Assembly: GCF_001264245.1 (NCBI RefSeq) | Contig: NZ_CP011339.1 | Span: 2,294,001 to 2,358,000, forward strand | Direction: 5' to 3' | Length of the DNA stretch: 64,000 nucleotides | Origin: Microcystis panniformis FACHB-1757 | GTDB taxonomy: Bacteria; Cyanobacteriota; Cyanobacteriia; Cyanobacteriales; Microcystaceae | Part shown: one piece after another, positions 35,029 through 43,464 of the stretch | Position numbering within the stretch: position 1 is the stretch's first letter | Layout: every line of letters begins with the position of its first letter | The notes under the pieces: model-generated | Databases searched by the model: none | Told to the model about the DNA's origin: nothing | The model's input: only the letters and a program-made list of their open reading frames with translations | Made by a program: the position numbers and the translations under genes

Positions 35029-35634
35029 CTAGCGACTGCTACGATCTTGGTCTAAGACGCTGACGGGGAAATTATTATAACCAACGTGATGTTTGCTGGT
35101 TTTCTGAATTTCTTCTTTGATTTGATCTAGATCAACATAGCGATCGGCTACATTAATTAAACTATCACTGGTCATCGATCGCAAACTAACCACTTCCACC
35201 CGCGCACCACGGTAACTGACGGAATCGGCAGCATAGGCCAAATCCCCATCACCACTGACAATTACTGCGGTATCATAGGAACCCACTAGCGCCATTAAAT
35301 CCACGGCAATTTCCACGTCAAGATTGGCTTTTTTGGAACCATCGGGTAATTGTACTAGATCTTTAGCGATGACTCGATAACCGTTGCGACGCATCCAGAG
35401 GAGAAATCCCTGCTGTTTTTCGTTAGTGCGATCAACTCCAGTATAAAAGAAGGCGCGCAAGAGACGAGAACCAGCAGTTAAACGGCAAAGTAATTTGGTG
35501 TAGTCAATTTCGATACCTAATTGCAGGGCCGCATAAAATAAATTAGAACCATCAATGAAAATCGCCACACGACCGCGATTTTCTAGCACTTGTTCGGGGG
35601 TGAAGACTGGGGCCGTGTCATAATCATCAAACAT
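35029..35634 (-). CDS. LabA-like NYN-domain protein
   Basis: 201 residues. NYN (PIN-like) domain with conserved acidic residues in VAIFIDGSNLFYAALQLGIE, DVEIAVDLMAL and IVSGDGDLAYAADSVSYRG. This is the LabA/DUF88 family; LabA of Synechococcus acts in circadian feedback on kaiBC expression, while other members are RNases. It is more than 20 kb from the kaiA3-kaiB pair. ATG 35634. Confidence 0.85.
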   Translation of the reverse strand: MFDDYDTAPVFTPEQVLENRGRVAIFIDGSNLFYAALQLGIEIDYTKLLCRLTAGSRLLRAFFYTGVDRTNEKQQGFLLWMRRNGYRVIAKDLVQLPDGSKKANLDVEIAVDLMALVGSYDTAVIVSGDGDLAYAADSVSYRGARVEVVSLRSMTSDSLINVADRYVDLDQIKEEIQKTSKHHVGYNNFPVSVLDQDRSSR

Positions 35635-35734
35635 TTTATTTTTCCTCGTTTGTTAAAAGTTTAGTGTTGGGTGTTTGCCAGTTGTATCCCAAAGGACAAC
35701 AGACCTTAAAAAATAGAGTTATCAAAAAATTCCT

Positions 35735-37348
35735 TTAGGAATCGTTTAACGGCAGTTCTAGTTTAGAAAAGATCGGTTCAGGTGTTCCTAGTTGTGGATT
35801 TGTGGGTAATCCCCATTGACAGTGTTGGGAAAAAGAGACACCATCAGGGGAGTTTTCCCCATCCTCCGACCTGAAAGTATTAAAATCAATAACAAAACCT
35901 AGTTGTTGATAAATTTTACTGCTCAAGGTCGGTATTATCGGTGAGAGTAGGTAGGCAGAGAGTCTTACTGATTCCAAAACTGCGTAGAGGACTTGTTCTA
36001 CCGCTGCTTGTTGTTTCTGTTTAAATAAACTCCAGGGCGCACTCTCATCGATAAACTTGTTACTAGCGCGAATTAACGCCAATATTTCCTCACAGGCTTG
36101 ATTAAATTGTAGCGCATCATACTTCTGTTCAACAATGACCCCTAGATTGATCCCCATATTCTTAAGACGATTATCGTTGGGGATATCTACGCCAGTCAAC
36201 TGGGGAGGGATATTTTGGCAGTATTTTTTAACCATGCCTAGGGTGCGATTGAGGAGGTTGCCTAAATCGTTGGCTAAATCCGCGTTAAGAATATTAACAA
36301 ATCTGGTTTCCTGAAAATCGCCATCCTGTCCTAATTCAATCTCTTTGACGAAATAGTAACGGACGGCATCGGCCCCATAGCGCTCAACCAAATCGAAGGG
36401 ATCGAGGGTATTACCGAGACTTTTGCCCATTTTCCGCCCGTCTTTGGTCAAAAAGCCATGGCCGAACACTCTTTTGGGCAAGGGTAAACCCGCCGACATT
36501 AGCATAGCCGGCCAATAAATGGCATGGAATCTTAATATATCTTTACCGATCAGATGCAGATCGATCGGCCACCATTTGGCCAAGGCATTTTCTAGGGTGG
36601 GTTCGTCTTCCGGGTCGAGAAGGGCGGTAACATAGCCAAGAAGGGCATCAAACCAAACGTAGATGGTATGCTGACCATCGTGGGGAATGGGAAACCCCCA
36701 AGCCACATTAACCCTAGAAATGGAGAAGTCCTGTAGTCCTTGGTTAACGAAGTTGAGAACCTCATTACGTCGGCTTTCCGGTTGAATAAAATCGGGTTGC
36801 TCTTGGTAAAGTTGTTCTAGTTGCGTCTGATATTTAGAGAGACGGAAAAAATAGTTTTCCTCGTCGCGCCATTCGGCGGCCAGATTAGTATGAATGGGAC
36901 AACAGCCATTATCTAACAGTTCTCTTTTTTCCTTAAATTCTTCACAGGCGACGCAATACCAACCCTGTTGGCGATCGAGATAGATATCGCCCTTTTCCCA
37001 GACTCTTTCAAAAAATTCGTTAACAATTGCCTGATGACGGGGGGCAGTGGTACGACTAAAGCGATCATACTGGATCTGTAGCTTTGCCCAGAGATTGGCA
37101 AAACTGGTGGCGATGCGATCGCAGTGTTCCTGGGGAGCGAGTCCTTTGGTTGCCGCAGTCCGTTCGATTTTCTGTCCGTGTTCGTCGGTTCCTGTAATTA
37201 GGAGGACAGAATTGCCCTGTAACCGCTGCCATCGTGCCATAACATCCGCTACGATCGTTGTGTAGGCACTACCGATGTGAGGGATATCGTTGACATAATA
37301 AAGAGGTGTTGTTAAAGCAAATGTTTTTCGCTCATTTAAATCATTCAT
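35735..37348 (-). CDS. metG: Methionyl-tRNA synthetase
   Basis: 537 residues, class I synthetase. HIGH-type motif PLYYVNDIPHIGSAYTTIVA, zinc-knuckle CVACEEF...GCCP, and the KMSKS-type loop in DGRKMGKSLGNTLDPF. The C-terminal tRNA-binding (EMAP) domain is absent, as in many cyanobacteria. Attaches methionine to initiator and elongator tRNA-Met. Intact. Divergent from plsC 156 bases away. Confidence 0.96.
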   Translation of the reverse strand: MNDLNERKTFALTTPLYYVNDIPHIGSAYTTIVADVMARWQRLQGNSVLLITGTDEHGQKIERTAATKGLAPQEHCDRIATSFANLWAKLQIQYDRFSRTTAPRHQAIVNEFFERVWEKGDIYLDRQQGWYCVACEEFKEKRELLDNGCCPIHTNLAAEWRDEENYFFRLSKYQTQLEQLYQEQPDFIQPESRRNEVLNFVNQGLQDFSISRVNVAWGFPIPHDGQHTIYVWFDALLGYVTALLDPEDEPTLENALAKWWPIDLHLIGKDILRFHAIYWPAMLMSAGLPLPKRVFGHGFLTKDGRKMGKSLGNTLDPFDLVERYGADAVRYYFVKEIELGQDGDFQETRFVNILNADLANDLGNLLNRTLGMVKKYCQNIPPQLTGVDIPNDNRLKNMGINLGVIVEQKYDALQFNQACEEILALIRASNKFIDESAPWSLFKQKQQAAVEQVLYAVLESVRLSAYLLSPIIPTLSSKIYQQLGFVIDFNTFRSEDGENSPDGVSFSQHCQWGLPTNPQLGTPEPIFSKLELPLNDS

Positions 37349-37504
37349 GAAATTTATTTTTTTAAATAGACGAGGCTGCCCCGAGGCTGATCCGTAGATG
37401 ATTGGGACACAATCCCTTATATTTTATGATCCTCTAATTCTGTTTTATCCTTTAGTTGTAGTCTAAGTCAATAAAAACAATCTTAAGGCCGATTTTTTTT
37501 TTCC

Positions 37505-38221
37505 ATGAAGCTGCTTACCCCCCTATCCACCTCTCGTTTAATTCTTGATACCACGCGCACGAGTCTGTTTACCGTCGGTCAAGAAAATCTACCCAGCCAA
37601 GGAGTGGCGATCGTGGTAAGTAACCATCGTAGCTTTTTGGACGCGCCGATCTTAATTCAAGCTTTGGGCAAAACTCTCCCGATCGCCTGTCATCACTACA
37701 TGGGAAAAACGCCGCTTTTGCGGGAATTAATCGGAGAATTGGGCTGTTTTCCCTTTGATACCCCTGAAAAACGCCACCGGACTTTTTTTCGGCAAGCAAC
37801 GGATTTTTTACAGTCCGGACGATGGATCGGTTTATTTCCAGAAGGTGGATCGCCGATGTTAAATTTGACTGCTCCTCGTCAAATTAGCCCTTTTCAAAGC
37901 GGATTTGCCCATTTAGCCCTGCGTTGTCCCGTGGAGAATCTATCGGTCTTACCTGTGGCTATTCTCTCCGAGTCGGAAACTGTTATTAGTCCTTTTCCCG
38001 TGCGTTTGCTGCGCTGGTTAGATACCACGGAACCTTTATTCGATCAAGACGGTTGGCATCCCGTTGTCTTTTATCATCGTGTCAAGGTGGCGATCGGTCG
38101 TCCCTATGGAATTACTGAAAGCGATCGCTCAGATTATCAAGGTAAACAAGGAAAAAAAGCCCTTAATCGTTTAATTGGTCATTGTCAGTCGGAAATTAGC
38201 GATTTATTGCTGAAGGGCTAA
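37505..38221 (+). CDS. plsC: 1-acyl-sn-glycerol-3-phosphate acyltransferase-like
   Basis: 238 residues. PlsC/LPLAT motifs NHRSFLDAPI (HX4D-type) and LFPEGGSPML. Transfers an acyl chain to lysophosphatidic acid in phospholipid synthesis; could alternatively acylate another lipid. Starts ATG 37505, divergent from metG. Confidence 0.85.
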   Translation: MKLLTPLSTSRLILDTTRTSLFTVGQENLPSQGVAIVVSNHRSFLDAPILIQALGKTLPIACHHYMGKTPLLRELIGELGCFPFDTPEKRHRTFFRQATDFLQSGRWIGLFPEGGSPMLNLTAPRQISPFQSGFAHLALRCPVENLSVLPVAILSESETVISPFPVRLLRWLDTTEPLFDQDGWHPVVFYHRVKVAIGRPYGITESDRSDYQGKQGKKALNRLIGHCQSEISDLLLKG

Positions 38222-38226
38222 CGAAT

Positions 38227-38277
<51 letters not shown>

Positions 38278-38298
38278 AGCCTTGAATCAGTTATCATA

Positions 38299-38362
38299 CT
38301 AAATCCGTTGAGTAACGCACAGAAAACGGGTTTCTCCGAGAAACCCGTTTTCTACTCATGCA
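38299..38362. repeat. Dispersed hairpin element, copy 2 (inverted)
   Basis: Core hairpin 38321-38353 (AGAAAACGGGTTTCTC and its complement). Flanks match the element at 699-762 in reverse orientation. Stem pairs covary with copy 1. Confidence 0.8.
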
Positions 38363-38385
38363 AAAGGCAAAACGGAGAATAAATA

Positions 38386-38611
38386 GGGTCTGCTGAAAAA
38401 GTTTTTCCTGGGGGTAGGAGTCAGTAGCCGGTCGTCAGTAGCCAGTCGTTTCAGGCTTTGTTGCCCTTGTTTTGTGTACCAAGCGATGTACTACAAGAAG
38501 GATAATGCAAGGTTTTTGAAAGTCCCAATCCTATTTTCGCAGCATGAACATCGGACTTTAACAGGTCAAAAGCCTTATTTTAAAAGGGTTTTACCATTAT
38601 TCAGCAAGCCC
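38386..38611. mobile_element. MITE family D, subtype D1, copy 1 (226 bp)
   Basis: Ends GGGTCTGCTGAAAAAGTTTT and ATTATTCAGCAAGCCC, flanked by TAAATA at 38380-38385 and 38612-38617 (6-bp target duplication). Nearly identical copy at 50855-51080. Confidence 0.88.
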
Positions 38612-38639
38612 TAAATAATCAGTTTTTAATAACTGGATT

Positions 38640-39060
38640 TAGTATCAGTTATCAGTTATCAGTTATCAGATGTAAGTTTTCAGTTCACTGATTACTGTTT
38701 ACTGTTCACTGTTCACTGAAAATACTTCCCATCTTGAATCAGTTATCAGTTATCAGATGTGAGTTTTCAGTTCACTGTTTACTGTTCACTGTTCACTGAA
38801 AATACTTCTCACTTCCTAACTCATAATTCATAATTGATAGTGGAGTGATTTGTTATAAGTAGGGAGGCACAATTATTTGTAGGATGGGTTAGCAGTAGCC
38901 TAACATGATCGGGCGTTGGGTTTCATGCTTCAACCCAACCTACGTTCTAGGGTTGATTCAAGGTAGGGTTGATTCATGAATCAACCCTACCCCGACTGAT
39001 TACTGTTTACTGTTCACTGAAAATACTTCCCACTTCCTAACTCATAATTGATACTCCTTT
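38640..39060. repeat. CAGTTATCAG repeats with nested B2 element
   Basis: Two near-identical blocks of TCAGTTATCAGATGTAAGTT-type sequence, then a B2 element (about 38858-38945, inverted), then the palindrome TAGGGTTGATTCATGAATCA... at 38964-38990. No gene in this stretch. Confidence 0.75.
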
Positions 39061-39062
39061 TT

Positions 39063-39746
39063 CTATTGCGCTAATATTCTGACTAGCTCTGCTTTCTTCA
39101 TCTTGCTTAAACCAACGATTCCTTTTTCTTTGGCTAGAGTCTTTAATTCAGAAACAGTCTTGAGTTTGAGAGTTTCTTCTGAAAACTCCTCAATCACTGC
39201 ATCTTGAGGAGTGAGATAAAAGAGAGTTTTGAGTAAATCTAATCCCTTCCCTTTTGTAATTCCACACTTGAGGGCAACAATTGAATCTAAACTCTTCCAG
39301 AATTGACGGGGAGCTTCATCAATCCTAGCAGTAGCAGTGGCTAATTTAACTGTTTTTAGGGGGCTATTCGGTTGTTCAATCAAGAACTGTAAAGCAGATT
39401 TAATTTCTTCTCTTGAAGCTGTTGACAGATTTAGTTTTGGGGTTTCTTCTCTTGCCAAAACTCTGGATATATTCCTAGCATCTTCTGTTCCATCGGCAAT
39501 AATACACCAAATTCTTTCTAGTCCAGCCCTTTCAGCCACAGCATAAACAAATGAGTTGCCGATAACTTCATAGCGATCCTCTGATAGTTCTTTCACGATT
39601 ACAGGCAGCCAATTGCGTCCACCTGTCTGCTGTAATAGTTTAGCAGTAGCTTCAATTAAAAAACTATCAGCATCGGTTCCATTAGTAATTTCTATTTCAT
39701 CTAGGTATAGATACTTTAAAGTACCAATATCGGTATATTCCATCAT
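39063..39746 (-). CDS. ParB-like protein with C-terminal Rho_N/SAP-like domain
   Basis: 227 residues. N-terminal half looks like a ParB/sulfiredoxin-type fold: YLYLDEIEITNGTDADSFLI, GGRNWLPVIVKELSEDRYEV and IGNSFVYAVAERAGLERIWC. The last 40 residues (LKTVSELKTLAKEKGIVGLS, KMKKAELVRILAQ) are a Rho_N/SAP-type nucleic-acid-binding helix pair. ATG 39746 overlaps the ParA-like TGA by four bases, so the two are coupled. A canonical ParB box II (GERR) is not seen. Function is inferred: DNA-binding partner of the ATPase. Confidence 0.75.
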   Translation of the reverse strand: MMEYTDIGTLKYLYLDEIEITNGTDADSFLIEATAKLLQQTGGRNWLPVIVKELSEDRYEVIGNSFVYAVAERAGLERIWCIIADGTEDARNISRVLAREETPKLNLSTASREEIKSALQFLIEQPNSPLKTVKLATATARIDEAPRQFWKSLDSIVALKCGITKGKGLDLLKTLFYLTPQDAVIEEFSEETLKLKTVSELKTLAKEKGIVGLSKMKKAELVRILAQ

Positions 39747-41083
39747 TGTAAAAAATACTCCTTTGCTAAGTCTTTGTAATAGTCATGAGCGGAACGATGT
39801 TTATAAACGGCCGGCACGCGAGCGAAGGCAGCACTGGCTATAATAGCGTATTCTGGCAGGTGATGAATATGTAAATCTTTTTTGGCATCAGTGTATCTGG
39901 GATAAAAATAAGGTAAAAGGGTTTTGTCATTTTCTAGTATTTGATCAATTTCTTTTTGGGCAAGCTCTAACTGTGGTTGAGTAATCTTCTCACCGTTGAA
40001 AAAAATTGGTAAGGCTATGGGAGTCCCATCTTTTTTAAAATTTTGCATTTGCGGCAGAAACTCCTTGATGGCAGTGGCTGCATTATTAAGGGAGAATGAA
40101 TTGTTATGTTTTGTGGGTAAGAGGACAACATCGGCAGCATAAACAGCCAGCTGGCTAGGAAATCGCCAATTGGGAGCTGCATCTATAAAGATGTAATCAT
40201 ATTCATATCTAGCTAAGTCTAATTTTCTATGGAGAGTGAATATTTTCATTTGAGAATTATACTGAAATTCCGGATACTCTGCCATTTTAGGATCAGCAGG
40301 AACAACATCGAAAGTAATTTTTAATTTTTTAGTCTGAAAAATGTAGATATAGGGACGAATCACTGATTTTAGATCAATATTGCGGTCAGTTAAAGCCTTT
40401 TCTAGTAGGCCATCTTCTGGGTTTATATTTAGGAGAGAGCTAGTTAAATCTCGTTGATTAAAATCAAAGTCTAAAACTAGAACTTTTTTACCTAAAAAAG
40501 CAAGAATAGCCGCAAGATTTATGGTTGTGGTGGTTTTGCCTACACCGCCTTTATTATTGTAAACAGTAACCGTTAATGCTTTGGGAGTCTTGTCAATTTT
40601 TGTCTTGATCCGAGCTACAGTCTCATCAATGTTCTCAGGAGTTATTGCTATGCAAGTAGTGGCAGGAAAAATGATTTTACCATGTTTTCTAAATAACTGG
40701 ATGTGTGAACCGTTAGTGATAATTCCCCATTGGGCTGCTTGACAGTTATTCCCTAATAACTGACGCTTTAACTTATCGACAGTTGCCTTATAACTTGGAC
40801 TATTTTCAGTTAGGTTAATATCTCTACCCTTTAACTCTATCAGCAGAAAAGGATTACTCTTTGTCTGCAAAAAAATATCGTTTTCTAGGTTTCTCCGAGT
40901 GGCAAAGTCGGTAATCCCACCGCCTCCCGTGTCGTACTGTGGAATTATCTCCGTGGTTGAAAATCCTAAATATGATATCAGGTAAGGTGCAAAGTTGGTG
41001 CTAACAATAGCTTCCGACGCATTTTGAGGCAAATGCTGAAGATAAGATTTGAGACTTGTTACTCTGGGGGTGTTATCTTTCAT
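39743..41083 (-). CDS. ParA-type ATPase with N-terminal PD-(D/E)XK nuclease-like domain
   Basis: 446 residues, two parts. Residues 1-160 resemble the HsdR_N/PD-(D/E)XK fold: GGGGITDFATRRNLENDIFL then PFLLIELKGRDINL (Asp...Glu-x-Lys) and QAAQWGIITNGSHIQLFR. Residues 168-446 are a ParA/Soj ATPase with deviant Walker A YNNKGGVGKTTTTINLAA, Walker A' VLDFDFNQRDLTSSLL and Walker B YDYIFIDAAPN. Starts at ATG 41083. Downstream partner is the ParB-like gene, overlapping by four bases. The fusion of a nuclease-like domain to ParA suggests more than plain partitioning, possibly a defence or mobile-element module (inference). Confidence 0.82.
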   Translation of the reverse strand: MKDNTPRVTSLKSYLQHLPQNASEAIVSTNFAPYLISYLGFSTTEIIPQYDTGGGGITDFATRRNLENDIFLQTKSNPFLLIELKGRDINLTENSPSYKATVDKLKRQLLGNNCQAAQWGIITNGSHIQLFRKHGKIIFPATTCIAITPENIDETVARIKTKIDKTPKALTVTVYNNKGGVGKTTTTINLAAILAFLGKKVLVLDFDFNQRDLTSSLLNINPEDGLLEKALTDRNIDLKSVIRPYIYIFQTKKLKITFDVVPADPKMAEYPEFQYNSQMKIFTLHRKLDLARYEYDYIFIDAAPNWRFPSQLAVYAADVVLLPTKHNNSFSLNNAATAIKEFLPQMQNFKKDGTPIALPIFFNGEKITQPQLELAQKEIDQILENDKTLLPYFYPRYTDAKKDLHIHHLPEYAIIASAAFARVPAVYKHRSAHDYYKDLAKEYFLQ

Positions 41084-41142
41084 CGAAAAAATGGGTCTGA
41101 AACCCCGCCCTTTAGCGATAGCGGAGGGCGGCTTTATATAAG

Positions 41143-42240
41143 TTAGCGAGAAACAATTAAACCGTTAGAACGACGAATTAACTGAATCTTGCTAACAGCT
41201 ATCTGTCCCAATCGTTGACCATTGGTATCGCTTACAGATAGCTGTTTTTCGGTATCTCCACTGACATAACCAATCCCTTTGGGAGAAGAAACTAAATCTC
41301 CTTTACGGAACCCATGTCCTGTGGTAGAGCCACCATATTTACGTCGTTTACCACCTTTAGAAAAAACCATCAGGTGAAGTTGACGACGACTAATAGGAGG
41401 ACGTTTGATGACAGCGAAGGGAGCGTTTGTTACTTTAACATAACCCTTCCAATCATATCCATGTCCATTAGTATTGTGAAATGGCCAATAATCTAAAAAT
41501 TGAAAACAGGCAAGAGCAATTCCATCGTTAGCATGACTTTCTGGTGATTGTTCTGCTTTATTTTTCGACTTTTCTAGTCGCAAATATTTTCTGAGATTAG
41601 AGGTTTGCCAACCAAAGCGAGTATGGACTGTTGCCAATCGAGACAGTTGCTCAATAGCCCATTTTTGTCCGACCATAACCGACGAGAAACCTTTTCCAGA
41701 CTTAGCTCCTTTTCTACCAGAAGTTAGATCAATATCGGCTTTGATGTACTCAAAGTAAATATCGGTAATTGGATAGATTTTGGTTAGTTCGGAAACGACT
41801 CGAAGTTCAAGTTGACGATTAGCTCTGATTGAGGGAGCTAATTTTCCTTGTCTTCTATTTGAGAATCGTTTTTGTCGATGCGCTCTTAGATTAAAAGAAA
41901 GTTGGCGGTTAATCCGTCTTTTTCTACGTCCTCTTCGCATTAACCGTCTATTGTCCAGGCGCTCTCTTACTCGTTTAAAAGGAAGTTCTAAGTGAGCCTT
42001 CCAAAGAGTAAAAAGGGAGGATTGAACACCAATTCCAGAGAATAATTTCCCCGGGTCAATACCAATAGCAATCGGTTGGGTTTTACTATCAGAAGGTTCA
42101 TCGGTTAGCTGGACATAGAAAATATCTAAATCGTTGAATTTACCGATAGCTTTTCCTTCTTTAATCCACCGTCTGGCACGACTGGGTTTGGTGGGCATCA
42201 ACGGTTTTCCGTCTTTTGAGATAACAGGAACTCTTGCCAT
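41143..42240 (-). CDS. isrB: IsrB-like RuvC protein (IscB family without HNH)
   Basis: 365 residues. N-terminal PLMP motif (VPVISKDGKPLMPTKPSRAR), RuvC-I (PIAIGIDPGKLFSGIG), an arginine-rich bridge helix (RRLMRRGRRKRRINRQ), RuvC-II (ITDIYFEYIKADIDL) and RuvC-III (SHANDGIALACF). No HNH cysteine/histidine motif lies between RuvC-II and RuvC-III, which distinguishes IsrB from IscB. Known IsrB proteins are RNA-guided nickases using an omega RNA encoded just upstream. All three RuvC acidic positions are present, so it may be active. A zinc-free C-terminal domain ends LIRRSNGLIVSR. Confidence 0.85.
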   Translation of the reverse strand: MARVPVISKDGKPLMPTKPSRARRWIKEGKAIGKFNDLDIFYVQLTDEPSDSKTQPIAIGIDPGKLFSGIGVQSSLFTLWKAHLELPFKRVRERLDNRRLMRRGRRKRRINRQLSFNLRAHRQKRFSNRRQGKLAPSIRANRQLELRVVSELTKIYPITDIYFEYIKADIDLTSGRKGAKSGKGFSSVMVGQKWAIEQLSRLATVHTRFGWQTSNLRKYLRLEKSKNKAEQSPESHANDGIALACFQFLDYWPFHNTNGHGYDWKGYVKVTNAPFAVIKRPPISRRQLHLMVFSKGGKRRKYGGSTTGHGFRKGDLVSSPKGIGYVSGDTEKQLSVSDTNGQRLGQIAVSKIQLIRRSNGLIVSR

Positions 42241-42450
42241 GGAGATAATCCTTAAGAGTGAAGTTAAAGTCCCTTACCGCAACACAATCAAGATGTCTTG
42301 TCTAACAACGCTTTACCAATAAAGCTGAGAGGGAATCCGAACTAGGGAAGTATTCGGAGGTCTGTGCCAGATTGTGTCTCGATGCGGTAGTCTCTACTTG
42401 CGTCGCCTAAATTGGTTTAGGCACGCCCCTTTTAGGGCGGGGTTAGTGAC
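42241..42450 (-). ncRNA. Omega (HEARO-type) RNA of the IsrB element
   Basis: About 210 bases directly before the IsrB start and clearly folded. A long-range stem pairs 42276-42289 (ACCGCAACACAATC) with 42370-42377 (GATTGTGT) plus 42383-42388 (TGCGGT). Local perfect hairpins: GCCTAAATTGGTTTAGGC (42405-42422), TCCGAA...TTCGGA (42336-42358) and CGCCC...GGGCG (from 42424). Position upstream of a RuvC ORF matches the HEARO/omega RNA of IscB and IsrB. The guide would lie at the RNA's 5' end, beyond about 42450. Confidence 0.78.
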
Positions 42451-42534
42451 TTCAGTTCACAAACTATAGACTAAAGTTAATGAATTGCTGTTTTTTTGAG
42501 TATAACACTCTATTTCCTCAACCCCTAACCCATT

Positions 42535-42954
42535 ATGGAAAAATTAACTAATCTCGATCGCATTGCTGAAGAAATTTTAGGTTTAATTCCAACAGAAACG
42601 GTTATCATTGCCCTATTTGACGGTGATAGTATTGATTATCGGGCGGGTGCAGGTAAAAACACCGGGGCAATTGTCGGCAAAAGGGGAGATATTGCCACGT
42701 CGGGATTGTGTACGGTGGTTTACCAGGGTAGTTGTCCGGTGGTGGTGGGACAAACCCTAGGAGATAATCGCATTCGTCAGGATATAGCGGTGGCTTTGGG
42801 GATAAAAACGGCTTTAGCTGTGCCAATTAGGGTTAATAATCAGTTATTTGGTGCAGTAATGCTTTTAAATCGTCTCGATGGTCAGGAATTGACCGATCGA
42901 GATAGTTTATTAGTGGAGGAATATCTGAACTCGCTATTCAGAGATGAGGGATAG
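42535..42954 (+). CDS. GAF-domain protein, copy 2
   Basis: 139 residues differing from 15669-16088 at only a handful of positions (for example ALFDGDSIDY against AEFDGDSIYY, NNQLFG against NNRLFG). Part of a segmental duplication that also carries the NDH-2 3' end in convergent arrangement. Reading frame intact, so both copies may be expressed. Confidence 0.85.
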   Translation: MEKLTNLDRIAEEILGLIPTETVIIALFDGDSIDYRAGAGKNTGAIVGKRGDIATSGLCTVVYQGSCPVVVGQTLGDNRIRQDIAVALGIKTALAVPIRVNNQLFGAVMLLNRLDGQELTDRDSLLVEEYLNSLFRDEG

Positions 42955-43300
42955 AAGCGGTTGGGTAATCCAGTTGAATGCTACGGCGATTTGATGGTTA
43001 AGGGTGGGCAGACGGTAGAGATAGACTAAGCGACGGGTAAGATGGGCAAGGGGACCGGCTAATTGTAGTCCTAAACCGCTAATCGTAGCTTCATCGATGC
43101 CGAGGGTCAACATTTCGCCTAAAGGTTGATAACGGAAGGGTAAAGCTGGTTGATCGTGGAAACTCGCCCAAATATTCCAAGCGCAGTAGTCGGACTGTTG
43201 AAGGGCCACTTGGGCCGTGGCAGCATAGGGTTTATCCTCTTGGTGGCGACCATCGGCCGCATCGCTGATCGCGTAGATCCCAGAGTTTTCGACAGTACCC
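42934..43300 (-). pseudogene. NDH-2 C-terminal fragment (duplicate)
   Basis: Encodes TVENSGIYAISDAADGRHQE, KPYAATAQVALQQSDYCAWN and on to the end, matching residues ~285-397 of the intact NDH-2 at 14496. The FAD- and NAD-binding halves are missing; upstream sequence is unrelated. The motif YAIGDAAD of the intact copy is YAISDAAD here. It is a leftover of the duplication. Confidence 0.85.
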
Positions 43301-43464
43301 AGTAACGGGGCGGCGGAAATTCTCTTAATCCCTTCTACAGCACAGGTTATGGCTTTTTGTCAACGGGGAAGTCCAGATATAAGATGAACGTAGGTTGGGT
43401 TGAAGCATGAAACCCAACGCCCGATCATGTTACGCTACCGCTAACCCATCCTACAAATAATTGT

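Larger units (their letters stand above)
41095..42450 (-). mobile_element. IsrB-encoding IS200/IS605-superfamily-like element
   Basis: Contains the IsrB gene and its upstream structured RNA. The left side (minus-strand 3' end) has CCGCCCTTTAGCGATAGCGG near 41104-41130; the other side has CGCCCCTTTTAGGGCG near 42424. No transposase is encoded, as is common for such elements. Boundaries are approximate. Confidence 0.65.

Noticed and set aside
39063..41083. Plain plasmid partition locus
   Set aside because: No rep gene, no iteron array and an added nuclease-like domain; kept as an open question instead.
41143..42240. IscB (HNH-containing)
   Set aside because: No HNH Cys/His motif between RuvC-II and RuvC-III; the architecture is IsrB.
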